Shown: positions 10,456 through 19,396, numbered from the stretch's first letter. The stretch: DNA of 64,000 nucleotides from Thermoguttaceae bacterium (GCA_017939795.1 JAGBAA010000062.1:23406-87405), one strand, 5' to 3'. The notes: generated from the sequence alone by a model not told the origin. Made by a program: numbers and translations.

Positions 10456-10486
10456 GCGCAGAGTCCGTGAAAATGCGGCTCTGCGC
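10456..10486 (+). other. Intergenic hairpin between the SrfC-like and SrfB-like genes
   Basis: GCGCAGAG (10456-10463) and CTCTGCGC (10479-10486) are perfect complements around a 15-base loop. An A-rich stretch, not a T tract, follows. It sits in the 223-base gap and may tune transcript levels of the two partners. Confidence 0.4.
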
Positions 10487-10649
10487 ACGAGAAATTAAAA
10501 AAATCCAATTCAGAAACCCCCTAAAGATCTCCATCAAGATCCGCACAGACTGTGTCTTTTTTGAGACGCACTCACTGAATGGTCGACCGACGCAGTATTG
10601 GTTCGGAATTTGATGTGAAGTCAGAAATTTACGGAAAACGAGAAACAAA

Positions 10650-13472
10650 ATGCACATTCTTTTCGCGAACACCGGAGTTCAGGTCATTTGCGTTCCGCTC
10701 AAGGGCGGCGCGCGCTACACGGTAAACCAGATCGGCAACGGCTGGCAGCGTACGAAATGCGGACTTGCGGAAGAGCAGGACCAGAATTCGAAAAAGCGCA
10801 ATGCCCAGCCGGCGGAATCCACAGCAGTGGAATTCCCGTTCATTCAATGGCAGATCATTCAGGGAACGACGACCAAAATGTACCTGGCGGTCGACACGAC
10901 CTGCGGCGACACGGAGATCGGCTATTTCTGCGATGCGAACTCACTCACGGGTGACCATATCATCAATCTGGAAAACATCCAGGACCTCAACGGACAGCCG
11001 CTGCGCGGGGTTCCGATGACCGAGATCTGCATCCGGCCGGCCGCCGCGGTCGCGGGCGACGCAAAACACGTCCACATGGTGGTGGACTTCGGAAACAGCC
11101 GTACCGGCGCACTTCTTCTGGAGGTCGTCGGCGAGATCTCACAGACGCCGCAGATGCTCCCGTTCGAGCTGACGAACCGCTACCATCTGGATGCCTGGGA
11201 CGATGAAGGACAGTACCTGCGCAATCCGGGAGCACGCTGGTTCTCCTCAAAATCCCACTGGTGCAATACGCCGTATCTGCCGCCGCAGATGATGCGCAAG
11301 ATCGAGTACCAGCAGATCGACGAAGGAGGCGAGAAACGCGGCTGGTTCGGTTTCGGAAAATCATCTTCCAAAGTCCGGACGAACAAAGTGGAAGTTGCCC
11401 GACGTCCCGACATTTTCGAGGACTTCTCCATGGTCCGCATGGGTAAGGAGGCGGACGACATCCTGCAGGTCATCGCGACAGACGACGACATCCGGACGGG
11501 CGTCAGCTCTCCGAAACGTTACCTTTGGGCCGATGATGCAAGTTGGCTGGAAGGCGCTAACTGGCACATGGCAGACCCGTACGACCGCGAACAGAGCCGG
11601 ACGTATTGCGGCACGCTGCGCGGTTCGCTTCTGAAATTCATCCACGAAGACGACAATGACTTCCTTCTGAAGGAAACAGGCGTTCGTGCACAGGACTTCG
11701 CTCCAGAAACTCCGCTGAAACCGCGTCACGCACCGCGTGCGCTGATGACCGGCGCGATTTACGAACTGCTCGCGCAGGCATACACTTACGTCAACTCGAT
11801 CGCCTACCGGATGCAGTCCGGTGACGCAGGCCGCGCCCGCGAGATCCGCACCCTGACGCTGACCTATCCCAGCGGCATGATCTCCGAAGAAAAAGAACGT
11901 CTGGAGAAACAGGTCCAGAAAGCGATCGAGATCTTCAGCATGACTCTCGGCCGCCATCAGCACGTCAAGCCGCTTCTGAATCTCTCGATCGATGAAGCGA
12001 GTGCGGTCCACCTGACCTACATTTGGAGCGAACTGCGTCTTCTGGGACAGGATCCGCGCATCTGGTTCGAGTCGCTCCATCAGGAACGCTCCAATCCGGA
12101 AGAGAAAAAGGAAGAAGAAGCTCCGGCGGCTCCGATGCTTGGCTCCCCGGCTTCCCGTCGGCGCATGGGCGCGATGCGCGGTGCGGCTCCAAAGGAAGAA
12201 TTTGGTGAAAAGAATCACGAAGTGCGTCTTGCGTGCATCGACATCGGCGGCGGAACCTCCGACCTCATGATCGCGAAGTACAATTTCGAGTCGAAGATCG
12301 ACGACAGTATCCGCGGCAAAGTCCTCCATCAGGACGGTATCTCGCTGGCGGGCGACCAGCTGGCGAAACGCCTTCTGGAACGCATCATCATTCCGGCATT
12401 TGCCGACACGATCGCGATGGATGAAGAAGATGTAAAGCTCATGTTCGGTCCGGAAGTTCCGCGCAACCGAGAGTTCCGTTCTCAGCGCATCACGTGGATG
12501 AACCGTCTCTTTATTCCGCTCGCCCAGCAGTACCTCACTCTGGCGACAGACGGGATCACCGATGAGCCGGTGAACCACATGGATCCGGAGATCATCGATC
12601 CGGCGATCCTCGAATCGCTTCAGCGTGTTTTCGACAAACTGCGCGGTCCCGGCTACTACAATCTGCAGCAGGACATGGAGCTTTACTTCCATCCGCAGGA
12701 ATTTGAAGACGTCGTCATCGAAGTGTTTGACGAACTGATCTTCGACTTCTGCAAACGCTGCATCGACTACCAGGTCGACGCCGTCCTGCTTGCGGGTCAG
12801 CCGTCGAAACTCGGTTTCATTCAGAAACTCGTCCGCATGTACCTTCCGCTCCCGCCGTCCCGTATCGTTCCGATGTTCCACCACTATGCGGGCAACTGGT
12901 ATCCGTACCAGGACGAAAAAGGACGTCTTCCGGGCATCATCATCGACCCGAAAAGCCCGGTCGTCGTCGGTGCGGCGATCAACTTTATGGCAACGAACGG
13001 CATGCTGCCGCAGTTCAAGTTCGAGATGGAAGAACGCACGGACGAAAACTCCTACTATTGGGGCGTCATGAGCGATTCGACGAGCGGGATCCGTCCGGAA
13101 CGTATTCTCTTCTCGCCGGCAGAAGAGAACACGCGCGAAGACATCATTGAGTTCCGCACCAGTTCCCAGCGGGTCATCATCGGCCGCAAGATGAGTCCGA
13201 TCGAAACGGCACAGGCCTCTCCGATCTACGTCATCAAGATGGACGTCGGCGACAGAATTGGACGTACAGACGTTTCGATCAAGATCAAGCGCCACAAGGC
13301 GGAAGCCGGACGTGACGAAAATCTGGAAGTCGATTCCGTCAGCGGTGTTGTGGCTGGAGAAGATGCCGTCCTCGGAGAAAACGTCTTCTTCAACTGGCGT
13401 ACACTTGCCGACGAACGCTACTATCTCGACACCGGAGGCCTGGACAATATCGAACTTGGCGGTGCGATTTAA
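10650..13472 (+). CDS. srfB: SrfB-like Hsp70/actin-fold ATPase
   Basis: The 940-residue protein shows the two phosphate-binding motifs of the actin/Hsp70 superfamily: VVDFGNSRTG around D146 and CIDIGGGTSDLMIAKY around D531. The ATPase core is interrupted by a Pro/Ala/Arg-rich insert at about 485-515. Length, motif placement and the upstream SrfC-like gene agree with the SrfB family (COG4457). It probably acts as a nucleotide-dependent chaperone-like or filament-like partner of the SrfC-type protein, in the cytoplasm; no signal peptide or TM helix is present. The C-terminal third (about 770-940) is beta-rich and may be a substrate-binding part as in Hsp70. The next gene begins 23 bases downstream and may encode its nucleotide-exchange factor. 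The start has only a weak purine tract (ACGAGAAACA). Confidence 0.78.
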   Translation: MHILFANTGVQVICVPLKGGARYTVNQIGNGWQRTKCGLAEEQDQNSKKRNAQPAESTAVEFPFIQWQIIQGTTTKMYLAVDTTCGDTEIGYFCDANSLTGDHIINLENIQDLNGQPLRGVPMTEICIRPAAAVAGDAKHVHMVVDFGNSRTGALLLEVVGEISQTPQMLPFELTNRYHLDAWDDEGQYLRNPGARWFSSKSHWCNTPYLPPQMMRKIEYQQIDEGGEKRGWFGFGKSSSKVRTNKVEVARRPDIFEDFSMVRMGKEADDILQVIATDDDIRTGVSSPKRYLWADDASWLEGANWHMADPYDREQSRTYCGTLRGSLLKFIHEDDNDFLLKETGVRAQDFAPETPLKPRHAPRALMTGAIYELLAQAYTYVNSIAYRMQSGDAGRAREIRTLTLTYPSGMISEEKERLEKQVQKAIEIFSMTLGRHQHVKPLLNLSIDEASAVHLTYIWSELRLLGQDPRIWFESLHQERSNPEEKKEEEAPAAPMLGSPASRRRMGAMRGAAPKEEFGEKNHEVRLACIDIGGGTSDLMIAKYNFESKIDDSIRGKVLHQDGISLAGDQLAKRLLERIIIPAFADTIAMDEEDVKLMFGPEVPRNREFRSQRITWMNRLFIPLAQQYLTLATDGITDEPVNHMDPEIIDPAILESLQRVFDKLRGPGYYNLQQDMELYFHPQEFEDVVIEVFDELIFDFCKRCIDYQVDAVLLAGQPSKLGFIQKLVRMYLPLPPSRIVPMFHHYAGNWYPYQDEKGRLPGIIIDPKSPVVVGAAINFMATNGMLPQFKFEMEERTDENSYYWGVMSDSTSGIRPERILFSPAEENTREDIIEFRTSSQRVIIGRKMSPIETAQASPIYVIKMDVGDRIGRTDVSIKIKRHKAEAGRDENLEVDSVSGVVAGEDAVLGENVFFNWRTLADERYYLDTGGLDNIELGGAI

Positions 13473-13495
13473 GCCCGAAGTGAAAGGAGAGCACG

Positions 13496-14746
13496 ATGTC
13501 TTTTTTGACGAGAAAACCGGAAAATACACAAGCTCCGTCTTCCGCATCTGCTGCGGCAGAACGGCAGGCTGGATCCGGTGCTGAGATACCGTCCGGAATC
13601 GCGTCCGGCACGGTGTCCCTGGCGGCGCTTTACCAGGCCATTGCGGACTCGCAGTCCCAGATCGCGCAGTACCTTCTGGCACGGGAAGCGGACGTTCAGA
13701 ACCGTTTAGAGTCTGGGAATTTCGGAACCTCGAATGCTGGAACCGCCCCGAAAGATCCCGCGGAGGGCTCCTTCGGCAATTCCGCAGGCAATGCTGCCGG
13801 CTGCGGTTCGGATGCATTCCCTTCACTTTCCGGCAATCCGGCCATGGCGGGAGAACTGCGTCAGATGGCGCAGCAGTTCCCGGTGATCCTGGACCGATTG
13901 AATATGCTGGGACAGTTCATGGATCAGCAGATGATGTCGGCGATCATGCAGCGTTTCGAGCGTCTGGAGCTTCTTTTGAAGGAACTCCCTGCCGTATCCG
14001 GAGGAGGCGTTTCCGGGACAGTTCCAGGAAACGTTTCCGGGATGGGCATCCACGAAGGCCAGCAGGCAGTCGGTTTTGATGCAGCCGGAGGGATCGTCGG
14101 CAGTTCCGCGGATCCAAACGCCAATGCGGCAATTTCCGATTCTGAAACGGCAGTTCCCCAGGGAATGGATCCTTCGGCAGGATCTTCAGACGACCCGAAC
14201 ATTTCCCCGGTCCCGCAGGGAATGCAGTCTGCGGCCGCCGATCCGATCCCGCAGGCCATGGTGTCCCAAATGTCACGTTCTGTACGTTCCGGCGACACGC
14301 TGGATCAGCTGGACAAAGCGGTCTTTGGCGAAATGGCACTTGAGCCGTCGATCCAGAATGAGCGGCAGTACGTCCTTCAGGGGATCCTGGCACATGATGC
14401 CGTCTGTTCCTATCTTGGCGGGATCATGATGATGTTCCAGTCGTCGACTCCCGAAAAAATGGTCCTTTTGCTCAAGGATCTCGGCGAGGCGCTCTATCGT
14501 CTGGTCAACTCCCTTCCGGAAAATGATCTGGAACAGTTTGAGGACTCTGTCGCACGCTGGGCACAGTGGCTCTGTGAAAGTGCGGGTCTTCAGAACCGGA
14601 TCGAGCTGGTGCGTCCCGGACAGCGTTTCGATTCCGCGCGGCACAATTCCGCGTCGCGCGGGGTGACGGTCACGCAGGTCATGGGATGGGTCGTTCTTCG
14701 CGGAAATGGATCCGTCTACTCCAAGGCTCTGGTCGACGTTCAGTAA
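13496..14746 (+). CDS. Unrecognised protein with a GrpE-like C-terminal segment
   Basis: The 416-residue protein starts 23 bases after the SrfB-like gene behind a strong AAAGGAGA site, so the two are surely co-translated. Residues about 1-100 are low complexity (A, S, G, N, P). About 115-165 is a helical segment with Met-rich repeats (MLGQFMDQQMM). About 165-265 is another disordered Gly/Ser/Asp/Pro linker. Residues about 275-416 are a folded domain whose end, FDSARHN at about 378 followed by VTVTQVM and KALVDV, parallels the GrpE C-terminal pattern 'FdP..HeAv ... tV.eVl..Gy.l..r..RpA.V.V'. Since the neighbour is Hsp70-like, I infer a dedicated exchange factor or co-chaperone. The similarity is short and seen by eye only; a different helical adaptor remains possible. 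Confidence 0.7.
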   Translation: MSFLTRKPENTQAPSSASAAAERQAGSGAEIPSGIASGTVSLAALYQAIADSQSQIAQYLLAREADVQNRLESGNFGTSNAGTAPKDPAEGSFGNSAGNAAGCGSDAFPSLSGNPAMAGELRQMAQQFPVILDRLNMLGQFMDQQMMSAIMQRFERLELLLKELPAVSGGGVSGTVPGNVSGMGIHEGQQAVGFDAAGGIVGSSADPNANAAISDSETAVPQGMDPSAGSSDDPNISPVPQGMQSAAADPIPQAMVSQMSRSVRSGDTLDQLDKAVFGEMALEPSIQNERQYVLQGILAHDAVCSYLGGIMMMFQSSTPEKMVLLLKDLGEALYRLVNSLPENDLEQFEDSVARWAQWLCESAGLQNRIELVRPGQRFDSARHNSASRGVTVTQVMGWVVLRGNGSVYSKALVDVQ

Positions 14747-14809
14747 ATCGGGCGAGGGACCAAAGCGGTTTGCCTCAAAAGGCTGACGGCCTCCCAGGTC
14801 CGCGATGTA

Positions 14810-14845
14810 AACGGCAGGCCGCGGCTCGACACGCAGTCTGCCGTT
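14810..14845 (+). other. Intergenic hairpin upstream of the YbaB-like gene
   Basis: AACGGCAG (14810-14817) pairs perfectly with CTGCCGTT (14838-14845) around a 20-base GC-rich loop. No T tract follows. It is the third hairpin found in the long gaps of this gene cluster. Confidence 0.4.
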
Positions 14846-14965
14846 CATACAAAGGAACATTTTGCGGTTACGGTACGCCATTTTCCTGCACAGACAAACA
14901 TTGCAGACACAGGCAGGCACGCTGAAAAGATAAAACGAAACACGAAAGGAAAATTTTCAGAAAAG

Positions 14966-15310
14966 ATGGATTTTGGCAGTTTAAATTTTGGTGATCTGAT
15001 GGCTCGGGCCCAAGCCCTTCAGTCTCAGGTCCAGTCGATGCGGGAGACGATGCAGAACTCCACATTCACGGGGGCGGACGAAGATGAAGCGATCCGCATC
15101 TCCATGACAGGAAGATACGCCCCGGTTTCGGTCAAATGCGACCCGGAACTTTTTGGAGAAGAAGAAGCGGAAATTCTGGAAAAGATCATCTTCGCGGCAC
15201 TCGTGAACGTCACGAATCAGATTCGTTCTGCCGAAGAACAGGGGAAACAGGACCTGGGCCAGTCCTTAGGTCTACCGCCCGGACTCATGGGGCAATTCCC
15301 CGGACTCTGA
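14966..15310 (+). CDS. YbaB/EbfC-family nucleoid-associated-like protein
   Basis: The 114-residue protein matches the YbaB/EbfC plan: a short N-terminal helix with Met/Leu/Gln pattern (LNFGDLMARAQALQ), a Gly-containing turn, beta strands (AIRISMTGRYAPVSVKCDP), a helix (EEEAEILEKIIFAALVNV) and the typical C-terminal LPPGL tail. YbaB proteins are small homodimers that bind DNA or the nucleoid. The housekeeping copy normally sits between dnaX and recR; neither is present here, so this is likely a dedicated paralogue serving the cluster. Whether it still binds DNA or has become a structural adaptor cannot be told. The start lies after CAGAAAAG; a better GAAAGGAAA is about 14 bases further upstream. 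Confidence 0.8.
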   Translation: MDFGSLNFGDLMARAQALQSQVQSMRETMQNSTFTGADEDEAIRISMTGRYAPVSVKCDPELFGEEEAEILEKIIFAALVNVTNQIRSAEEQGKQDLGQSLGLPPGLMGQFPGL

Positions 15311-15416
15311 TCGAGGTTTCGCTGGATCGGCCGATTTCGGCGTTGGGGAGATCCCGCATAAAACGGAATAGAAAATCAAACCAGAAAACAGAACTTTACG
15401 ATAAAACGGATTTGAG

Positions 15417-18248
15417 ATGAAAACATTTCAATGCACAAAATGCGGCTGCACACTGGCGCAGCCCACCGAACCGTTTCGCTGCCCGCAGTGTGGGTCGCAG
15501 GGAATTGGACTCTTTCGCGCACTGGGAGACAGTGGGAATGGTGCCTACGGAATGCCGCAGCAGGGCGGTTTTCGACCGCAGCAGCCGGGGATGAACGGCG
15601 GATTTTCGGGTCAGGGAGGATACGGTGCGCCGCAGGGCGGATTTCAGCAAAACTCCTACCAGCCGCAGGGCGGGAATTTCCAGCAGGGCAGCATGAACGG
15701 CGGATTCCAGCAGCAGGGGACTTTTGGACAGCAGGGAGGCATGAATGCCGGTTTCCAACGTCCCAATCCGTCGGCGCCCTATGGCGGTGCGATGCCTGGA
15801 AACGGTGCGATGCCCGGACGCATGGGTGGAATGCCGGGTGGCGCAGTTCCTGGAGGCGCGATGCCCGGACGTATGGGCGGGATGCCGGGAAATGCGATGC
15901 CGGGCGGAACGATGAACCGGATGGGCGGCGGTTTCCAGCAGAACGGTTTTGGCAGTCCGATGGGAGGCAATCCGTCGATGAGCGGCCAGATGTCCGGAAA
16001 CTTTCAGCGTCCTGGATTCGGCACGGCTCCGCAAGGTATGGGAAATGCCTACCCGCAGCAGGGAGGAAATTTCGGCCCGCAGGGAATAAACGCCCAGATG
16101 CCGCAGAGTCAGCAGCCCGGATTCCAGCACCAGGGAATGAACGCCCAGATGCCGCAGAGTCAGCAGCCCGGATTCCAGCAGCAGGGAATGAACGCCCAGA
16201 TGCCGCAGAGTCAGCAGCCCGGATTCCAGCAGCAGGGAATGAACCCCCAGATGCCGCAGAATCAGCAGCCCGGATTCCAGCAGCAGGGAATGAACCCCCA
16301 GATGCCGCAGAGTCAACAGCCCGGATTCCAGCACCAGGGAATGAACGCCCAGATGCCGCAGAGTCAACAGTCTGGATTTCAGCAGCAGGGAATGAACACC
16401 CAGATGCCGCAGAGTCAGCCGATGCAGCAGCCCCAGCAGGTTTCTCCGCAGGGAATGGCTCCGATGCAGGATATGAACGCAGGAATGGCCGGAGCATCGG
16501 CAGAGACTGCAGGTCAGACTTTCCCGCAGCAGAATGTGTCTGCTGTCCCGCAGAATACAGCACCGCAGGCTCCGGCTTCGGCACCGGTACAGGCTCCAGT
16601 TCCGGAATCGAATGTGCCCTCGGCCCAACCTCAGCCGCCTGTCCAGCAGAATATTTCGCCGCAGACGCCAGCGCAACCGCCAGTTTCGGCCGCCGAAACC
16701 GCACCGGCACCGCATCCCGTTTCGGCCCCAGGCCAGCCGGCAGCCCAGAAACCCGCACTGAAACCGGGCATGAAACCGATCCCGCGTCCTGCAGGTACGG
16801 CTCCGGCAGCACCTCAGCGTCCTGCTGGAACTCCGGTACAGCGTCCCGCTGGTCCGCCTGCGGCTCCGCGTCCAACAGCAGCTCCGCAGAAACGGCCCAT
16901 GGCTCAGGTCCAGCAGCGTCCAGTTCAGCGGCCGGCAGCTCCGGCGGAACAGAAACCGGCGGCGGCTCCGGAACAGCGCGGGATCCGCGTTCGTCAGGTC
17001 CCGCAGCGCCCGGCAGCCGGAGCGCAGGCGGAACGTCCGCGATACCGTGCACCGGAACCGCGTCCGCAGATCCGTCCGGAGATCGACCGTCCGGAACGCT
17101 GTTTCTGGGGTTTTCCGGAACAGCCTCCGTTCACGTGCGATGCACGTCCGATGCGTAATGCGCCGGTCGTGGACGAAAAAGGACGTTTGGTGCTCGTCTC
17201 TCAGGGTAAGCTTTTCTGTCTGGACATCACGCGCCCGGAACCGGAAGTCGTCTGGGAATACATGATCCAGTCTCATGTTCCGGGACCGATCGTGGTGGAC
17301 CAACACGGCGACTACCATCTCCACGCAATGGACGGCTACCTGCACATGGTGACGAAAGACGGAAAGCAGTCCTATCGTCCAGTCCAGGTTGGTGAACCGC
17401 TCGGCTACGCAGCTCCCATCGTTGACGGTTGGGGCAACACCCTCATCAGCGGATACAATGGAGGGCTGATCCGAGTGAATGCACAGGGACAGAAAGACGC
17501 CAAACCGTATTTCCGTACCCGTGCCAAGCTCGATTCCTCCGGCGTCATTGCAGGCAGCGTGCTCTACATTGGGTCGGAAGACGGCTACCTTTTCGCTATT
17601 GACCTTGATGACGCAGGCGGACGCCTTCTCTGGGATCAGAGCAAGGAAGTCGGTTACGCCGGCGGTTTCCTCAATTCGTCACCTGCGATTGGAGCAGACG
17701 GGATCATCGTCGTCGCAACGCGAGCAGAAAAACTCCTGGGATTCCATTCCACCGGTGAAGTCGCGTGGACAGCCTACATGCCGGGTCAGCTGCTTGGCTC
17801 GCCGGTCATCGATGCGAATGGAAATATCTACGTCGGCGCCAGTATGTCGACGCGCCAGGGGAACCGCGGCTACCTCGTCTGCGTGGATGGAGTCTCACAC
17901 AAGATCCGATGGCAGTTCGAGACAGACGATATGATCGAATCAACGCCATGTATCGGCAATGACGGAACGATCTACTTCGGCGACAACTCGGGCTGGCTCT
18001 ACGCACTGAATTCGCACGGAGACAAAAAATGGTCAGCCAAATTTGAAGCGGGGATCCGTTCTGCCGGAACGATCGCGGCTCCGAAGCTCTTGACGTTTGC
18101 ACTGGACGACGATGTCCTGGTCGCAGTCCGCTGCGATTCGGAAGAACTGAATGAAGCCGGCTGGCCGAAACTTGGGCACGACAATTTCCACAGTTTCCTC
18201 GGCCCTGTCGCGCCGCCGAAACCGCTTTCGGAAGATGCTCCGGAGTAG
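15417..18248 (+). CDS. Zinc-ribbon, Gln-repeat, PQQ-type beta-propeller protein
   Basis: The protein has 943 residues in four parts. Residues 6-25 are a zinc ribbon (C6-x2-C9, C22-x2-C25). About 35-220 is Gly/Gln/Met/Asn-rich. Residues 222-334 are six full copies and one partial copy of a 17-residue repeat, QGMNAQMPQSQQPGFQQ. About 340-555 is Pro/Ala/Gln-rich linker, becoming Arg/Pro-rich towards its end. From about 560 to 940 is a PQQ-like/YVTN-type beta-propeller with repeats such as APIVDGWGNTLIS, GSVLYIGSEDGYLFAID and CIGNDGTIYFGDNSGWLYAL. There is no signal peptide, so the propeller is probably cytoplasmic, unlike the exported BamB-type members. Long Q/P-rich linkers suggest a multivalent scaffold or phase-separating protein. 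It is followed by the MoxR/DUF58 pair. Confidence 0.85.
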   Translation: MKTFQCTKCGCTLAQPTEPFRCPQCGSQGIGLFRALGDSGNGAYGMPQQGGFRPQQPGMNGGFSGQGGYGAPQGGFQQNSYQPQGGNFQQGSMNGGFQQQGTFGQQGGMNAGFQRPNPSAPYGGAMPGNGAMPGRMGGMPGGAVPGGAMPGRMGGMPGNAMPGGTMNRMGGGFQQNGFGSPMGGNPSMSGQMSGNFQRPGFGTAPQGMGNAYPQQGGNFGPQGINAQMPQSQQPGFQHQGMNAQMPQSQQPGFQQQGMNAQMPQSQQPGFQQQGMNPQMPQNQQPGFQQQGMNPQMPQSQQPGFQHQGMNAQMPQSQQSGFQQQGMNTQMPQSQPMQQPQQVSPQGMAPMQDMNAGMAGASAETAGQTFPQQNVSAVPQNTAPQAPASAPVQAPVPESNVPSAQPQPPVQQNISPQTPAQPPVSAAETAPAPHPVSAPGQPAAQKPALKPGMKPIPRPAGTAPAAPQRPAGTPVQRPAGPPAAPRPTAAPQKRPMAQVQQRPVQRPAAPAEQKPAAAPEQRGIRVRQVPQRPAAGAQAERPRYRAPEPRPQIRPEIDRPERCFWGFPEQPPFTCDARPMRNAPVVDEKGRLVLVSQGKLFCLDITRPEPEVVWEYMIQSHVPGPIVVDQHGDYHLHAMDGYLHMVTKDGKQSYRPVQVGEPLGYAAPIVDGWGNTLISGYNGGLIRVNAQGQKDAKPYFRTRAKLDSSGVIAGSVLYIGSEDGYLFAIDLDDAGGRLLWDQSKEVGYAGGFLNSSPAIGADGIIVVATRAEKLLGFHSTGEVAWTAYMPGQLLGSPVIDANGNIYVGASMSTRQGNRGYLVCVDGVSHKIRWQFETDDMIESTPCIGNDGTIYFGDNSGWLYALNSHGDKKWSAKFEAGIRSAGTIAAPKLLTFALDDDVLVAVRCDSEELNEAGWPKLGHDNFHSFLGPVAPPKPLSEDAPE
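16080..16418 (+). repeat. 51-bp in-frame tandem repeat inside the propeller gene
   Basis: Six complete 51-bp units begin at 16080, 16131, 16182, 16233, 16284 and 16335, with a 33-base partial unit at 16386-16418. Each encodes QGMN-x-QMPQ-x-QQ-x-GFQ-x. Units differ by only a few bases, so copy number has probably changed recently and could vary between strains. Confidence 0.95.
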
Positions 18249-18409
18249 GAAGAATTCCGCGGCTGAAAAGGTCCCGAGTCTGAGAAATACGTTTCCGGGG
18301 GCGGAACATCTGCCTCCGGATCAAAAATCGGAGATCCAAACTCTTCAGATCCAACCATAAAAAAACAAAACCAAACAGCAAAATTCCACATTTCAAGGAG
18401 TTTCAAAGA

Positions 18410-19396
18410 ATGGCATACACGCGAGAGGAAATGACTCAGCTTCTGCAGGGCGTAGCGGCTGATTTTGAAAAACTGGAGCACGAGCTTCAAAAAGCAGTCG
18501 TGGGTCAGAGTGAAGCGGTCCGCACGTCGCTGGCGGCACTGATCCTCGGCGGTCACATCCTGATCGAAGGCCTCCCCGGCACCGGGAAAACGCATCTTGG
18601 AAATTCTCTTGCGGAGATCTTGACGCTTTCTTCGAGCCGGATCCAGTGTACGCCGGACCTGATGCCGACAGACATCATCGGGACGTACGTGATCATGGAG
18701 ACTGCGCAGGGACGCCGTGCATTTGAATTCCAGAAAGGCCCGCTTTTTGCGAGCATCGTCCTCGCGGATCAGATCAACCGTACGACACCGCGCACACAGT
18801 CTGCGATGCTGGAAGCGATGGAACAGGGGTCCGTCACGGTCTCAACAGAAAACTTTGCGCTTCCGGATCCGTTCCTGATCGTCGCGACGCAGAATCCGCT
18901 GGAACAGGAAGGCACCTACCCGCTTCCCGAAGCTCAGGTAGACCGATTTCTTTTTCAGACGAAAACATCCATGCCGAAACCGGACGAAATGGCAGTGATC
19001 CTTCAGCGGTCCACAGGTTCCCAGCTTCCAGTTCTGCGCAGTGTGATGGACGGCAAGCGGATCCTGAAGATGCGCGACATCATCCGCAACATCACGATCT
19101 CCGACGATCTCTGCCGCTGGTGCGTTTCGCTTCTGGACGCCTCTCAGCCGACGGGGAAATCGGCAGTTTCCGCAGTGAAAGACTACGTTCGGTACGGAAT
19201 CGGCCCGCGCGGAGTACAGGCACTCGTTCTGGCCGCAAAATTCTCGGCAGCAGTGGAGGCTCGTCCTGACGTAACGAAAAATGATGTCCTGAAGCTCGCC
19301 CTGCCCGTTCTTCGCCATCGGATCTTCCTGAACTTCCGCGGCGAAGCTGAAGGGATCTCCAAAGACGAGATCCTGACGCAGCTCATCGGCAAGTAG
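18410..19396 (+). CDS. MoxR-family AAA+ ATPase with Walker B Glu-to-Gln change
   Basis: The 328-residue protein is a full-length MoxR ATPase: Walker A GLPGTGKT at 54-61, sensor 1 region ATQNP, the EGTYPLPEAQ-x-DRF signature, and a C-terminal lid ending with HRI and NFRGEAEG. Known: MoxR proteins use ATP to remodel or activate partner complexes, often with DUF58/vWA partners. Here the Walker B stretch reads LADQINR (D120-Q121), where the family has LADEINR; the codon is CAG. Loss of this Glu normally permits ATP binding but blocks hydrolysis. The start is preceded by AAGGAG. The DUF58 gene follows 75 bases later, the usual arrangement of a MoxR/DUF58 pair. Confidence 0.93.
   Translation: MAYTREEMTQLLQGVAADFEKLEHELQKAVVGQSEAVRTSLAALILGGHILIEGLPGTGKTHLGNSLAEILTLSSSRIQCTPDLMPTDIIGTYVIMETAQGRRAFEFQKGPLFASIVLADQINRTTPRTQSAMLEAMEQGSVTVSTENFALPDPFLIVATQNPLEQEGTYPLPEAQVDRFLFQTKTSMPKPDEMAVILQRSTGSQLPVLRSVMDGKRILKMRDIIRNITISDDLCRWCVSLLDASQPTGKSAVSAVKDYVRYGIGPRGVQALVLAAKFSAAVEARPDVTKNDVLKLALPVLRHRIFLNFRGEAEGISKDEILTQLIGK

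Noticed and set aside
11361..13826. 821-codon open frame on the minus strand opposite the SrfB-like gene
   Set aside because: It mirrors the codon bias of the true plus-strand gene, has Arg/Phe/His-heavy composition and no ribosome site; the plus-strand protein has clear ATPase motifs.
16080..16418. Regular repeats that could suggest a CRISPR array
   Set aside because: Units are contiguous without spacers, keep the reading frame and encode a conserved 17-residue motif.
15376..17345. Long minus-strand frames (558 and 649 codons) over the Gln-repeat region
   Set aside because: They are antisense shadows of the 51-bp repeat; their repeats only reflect the coding strand.
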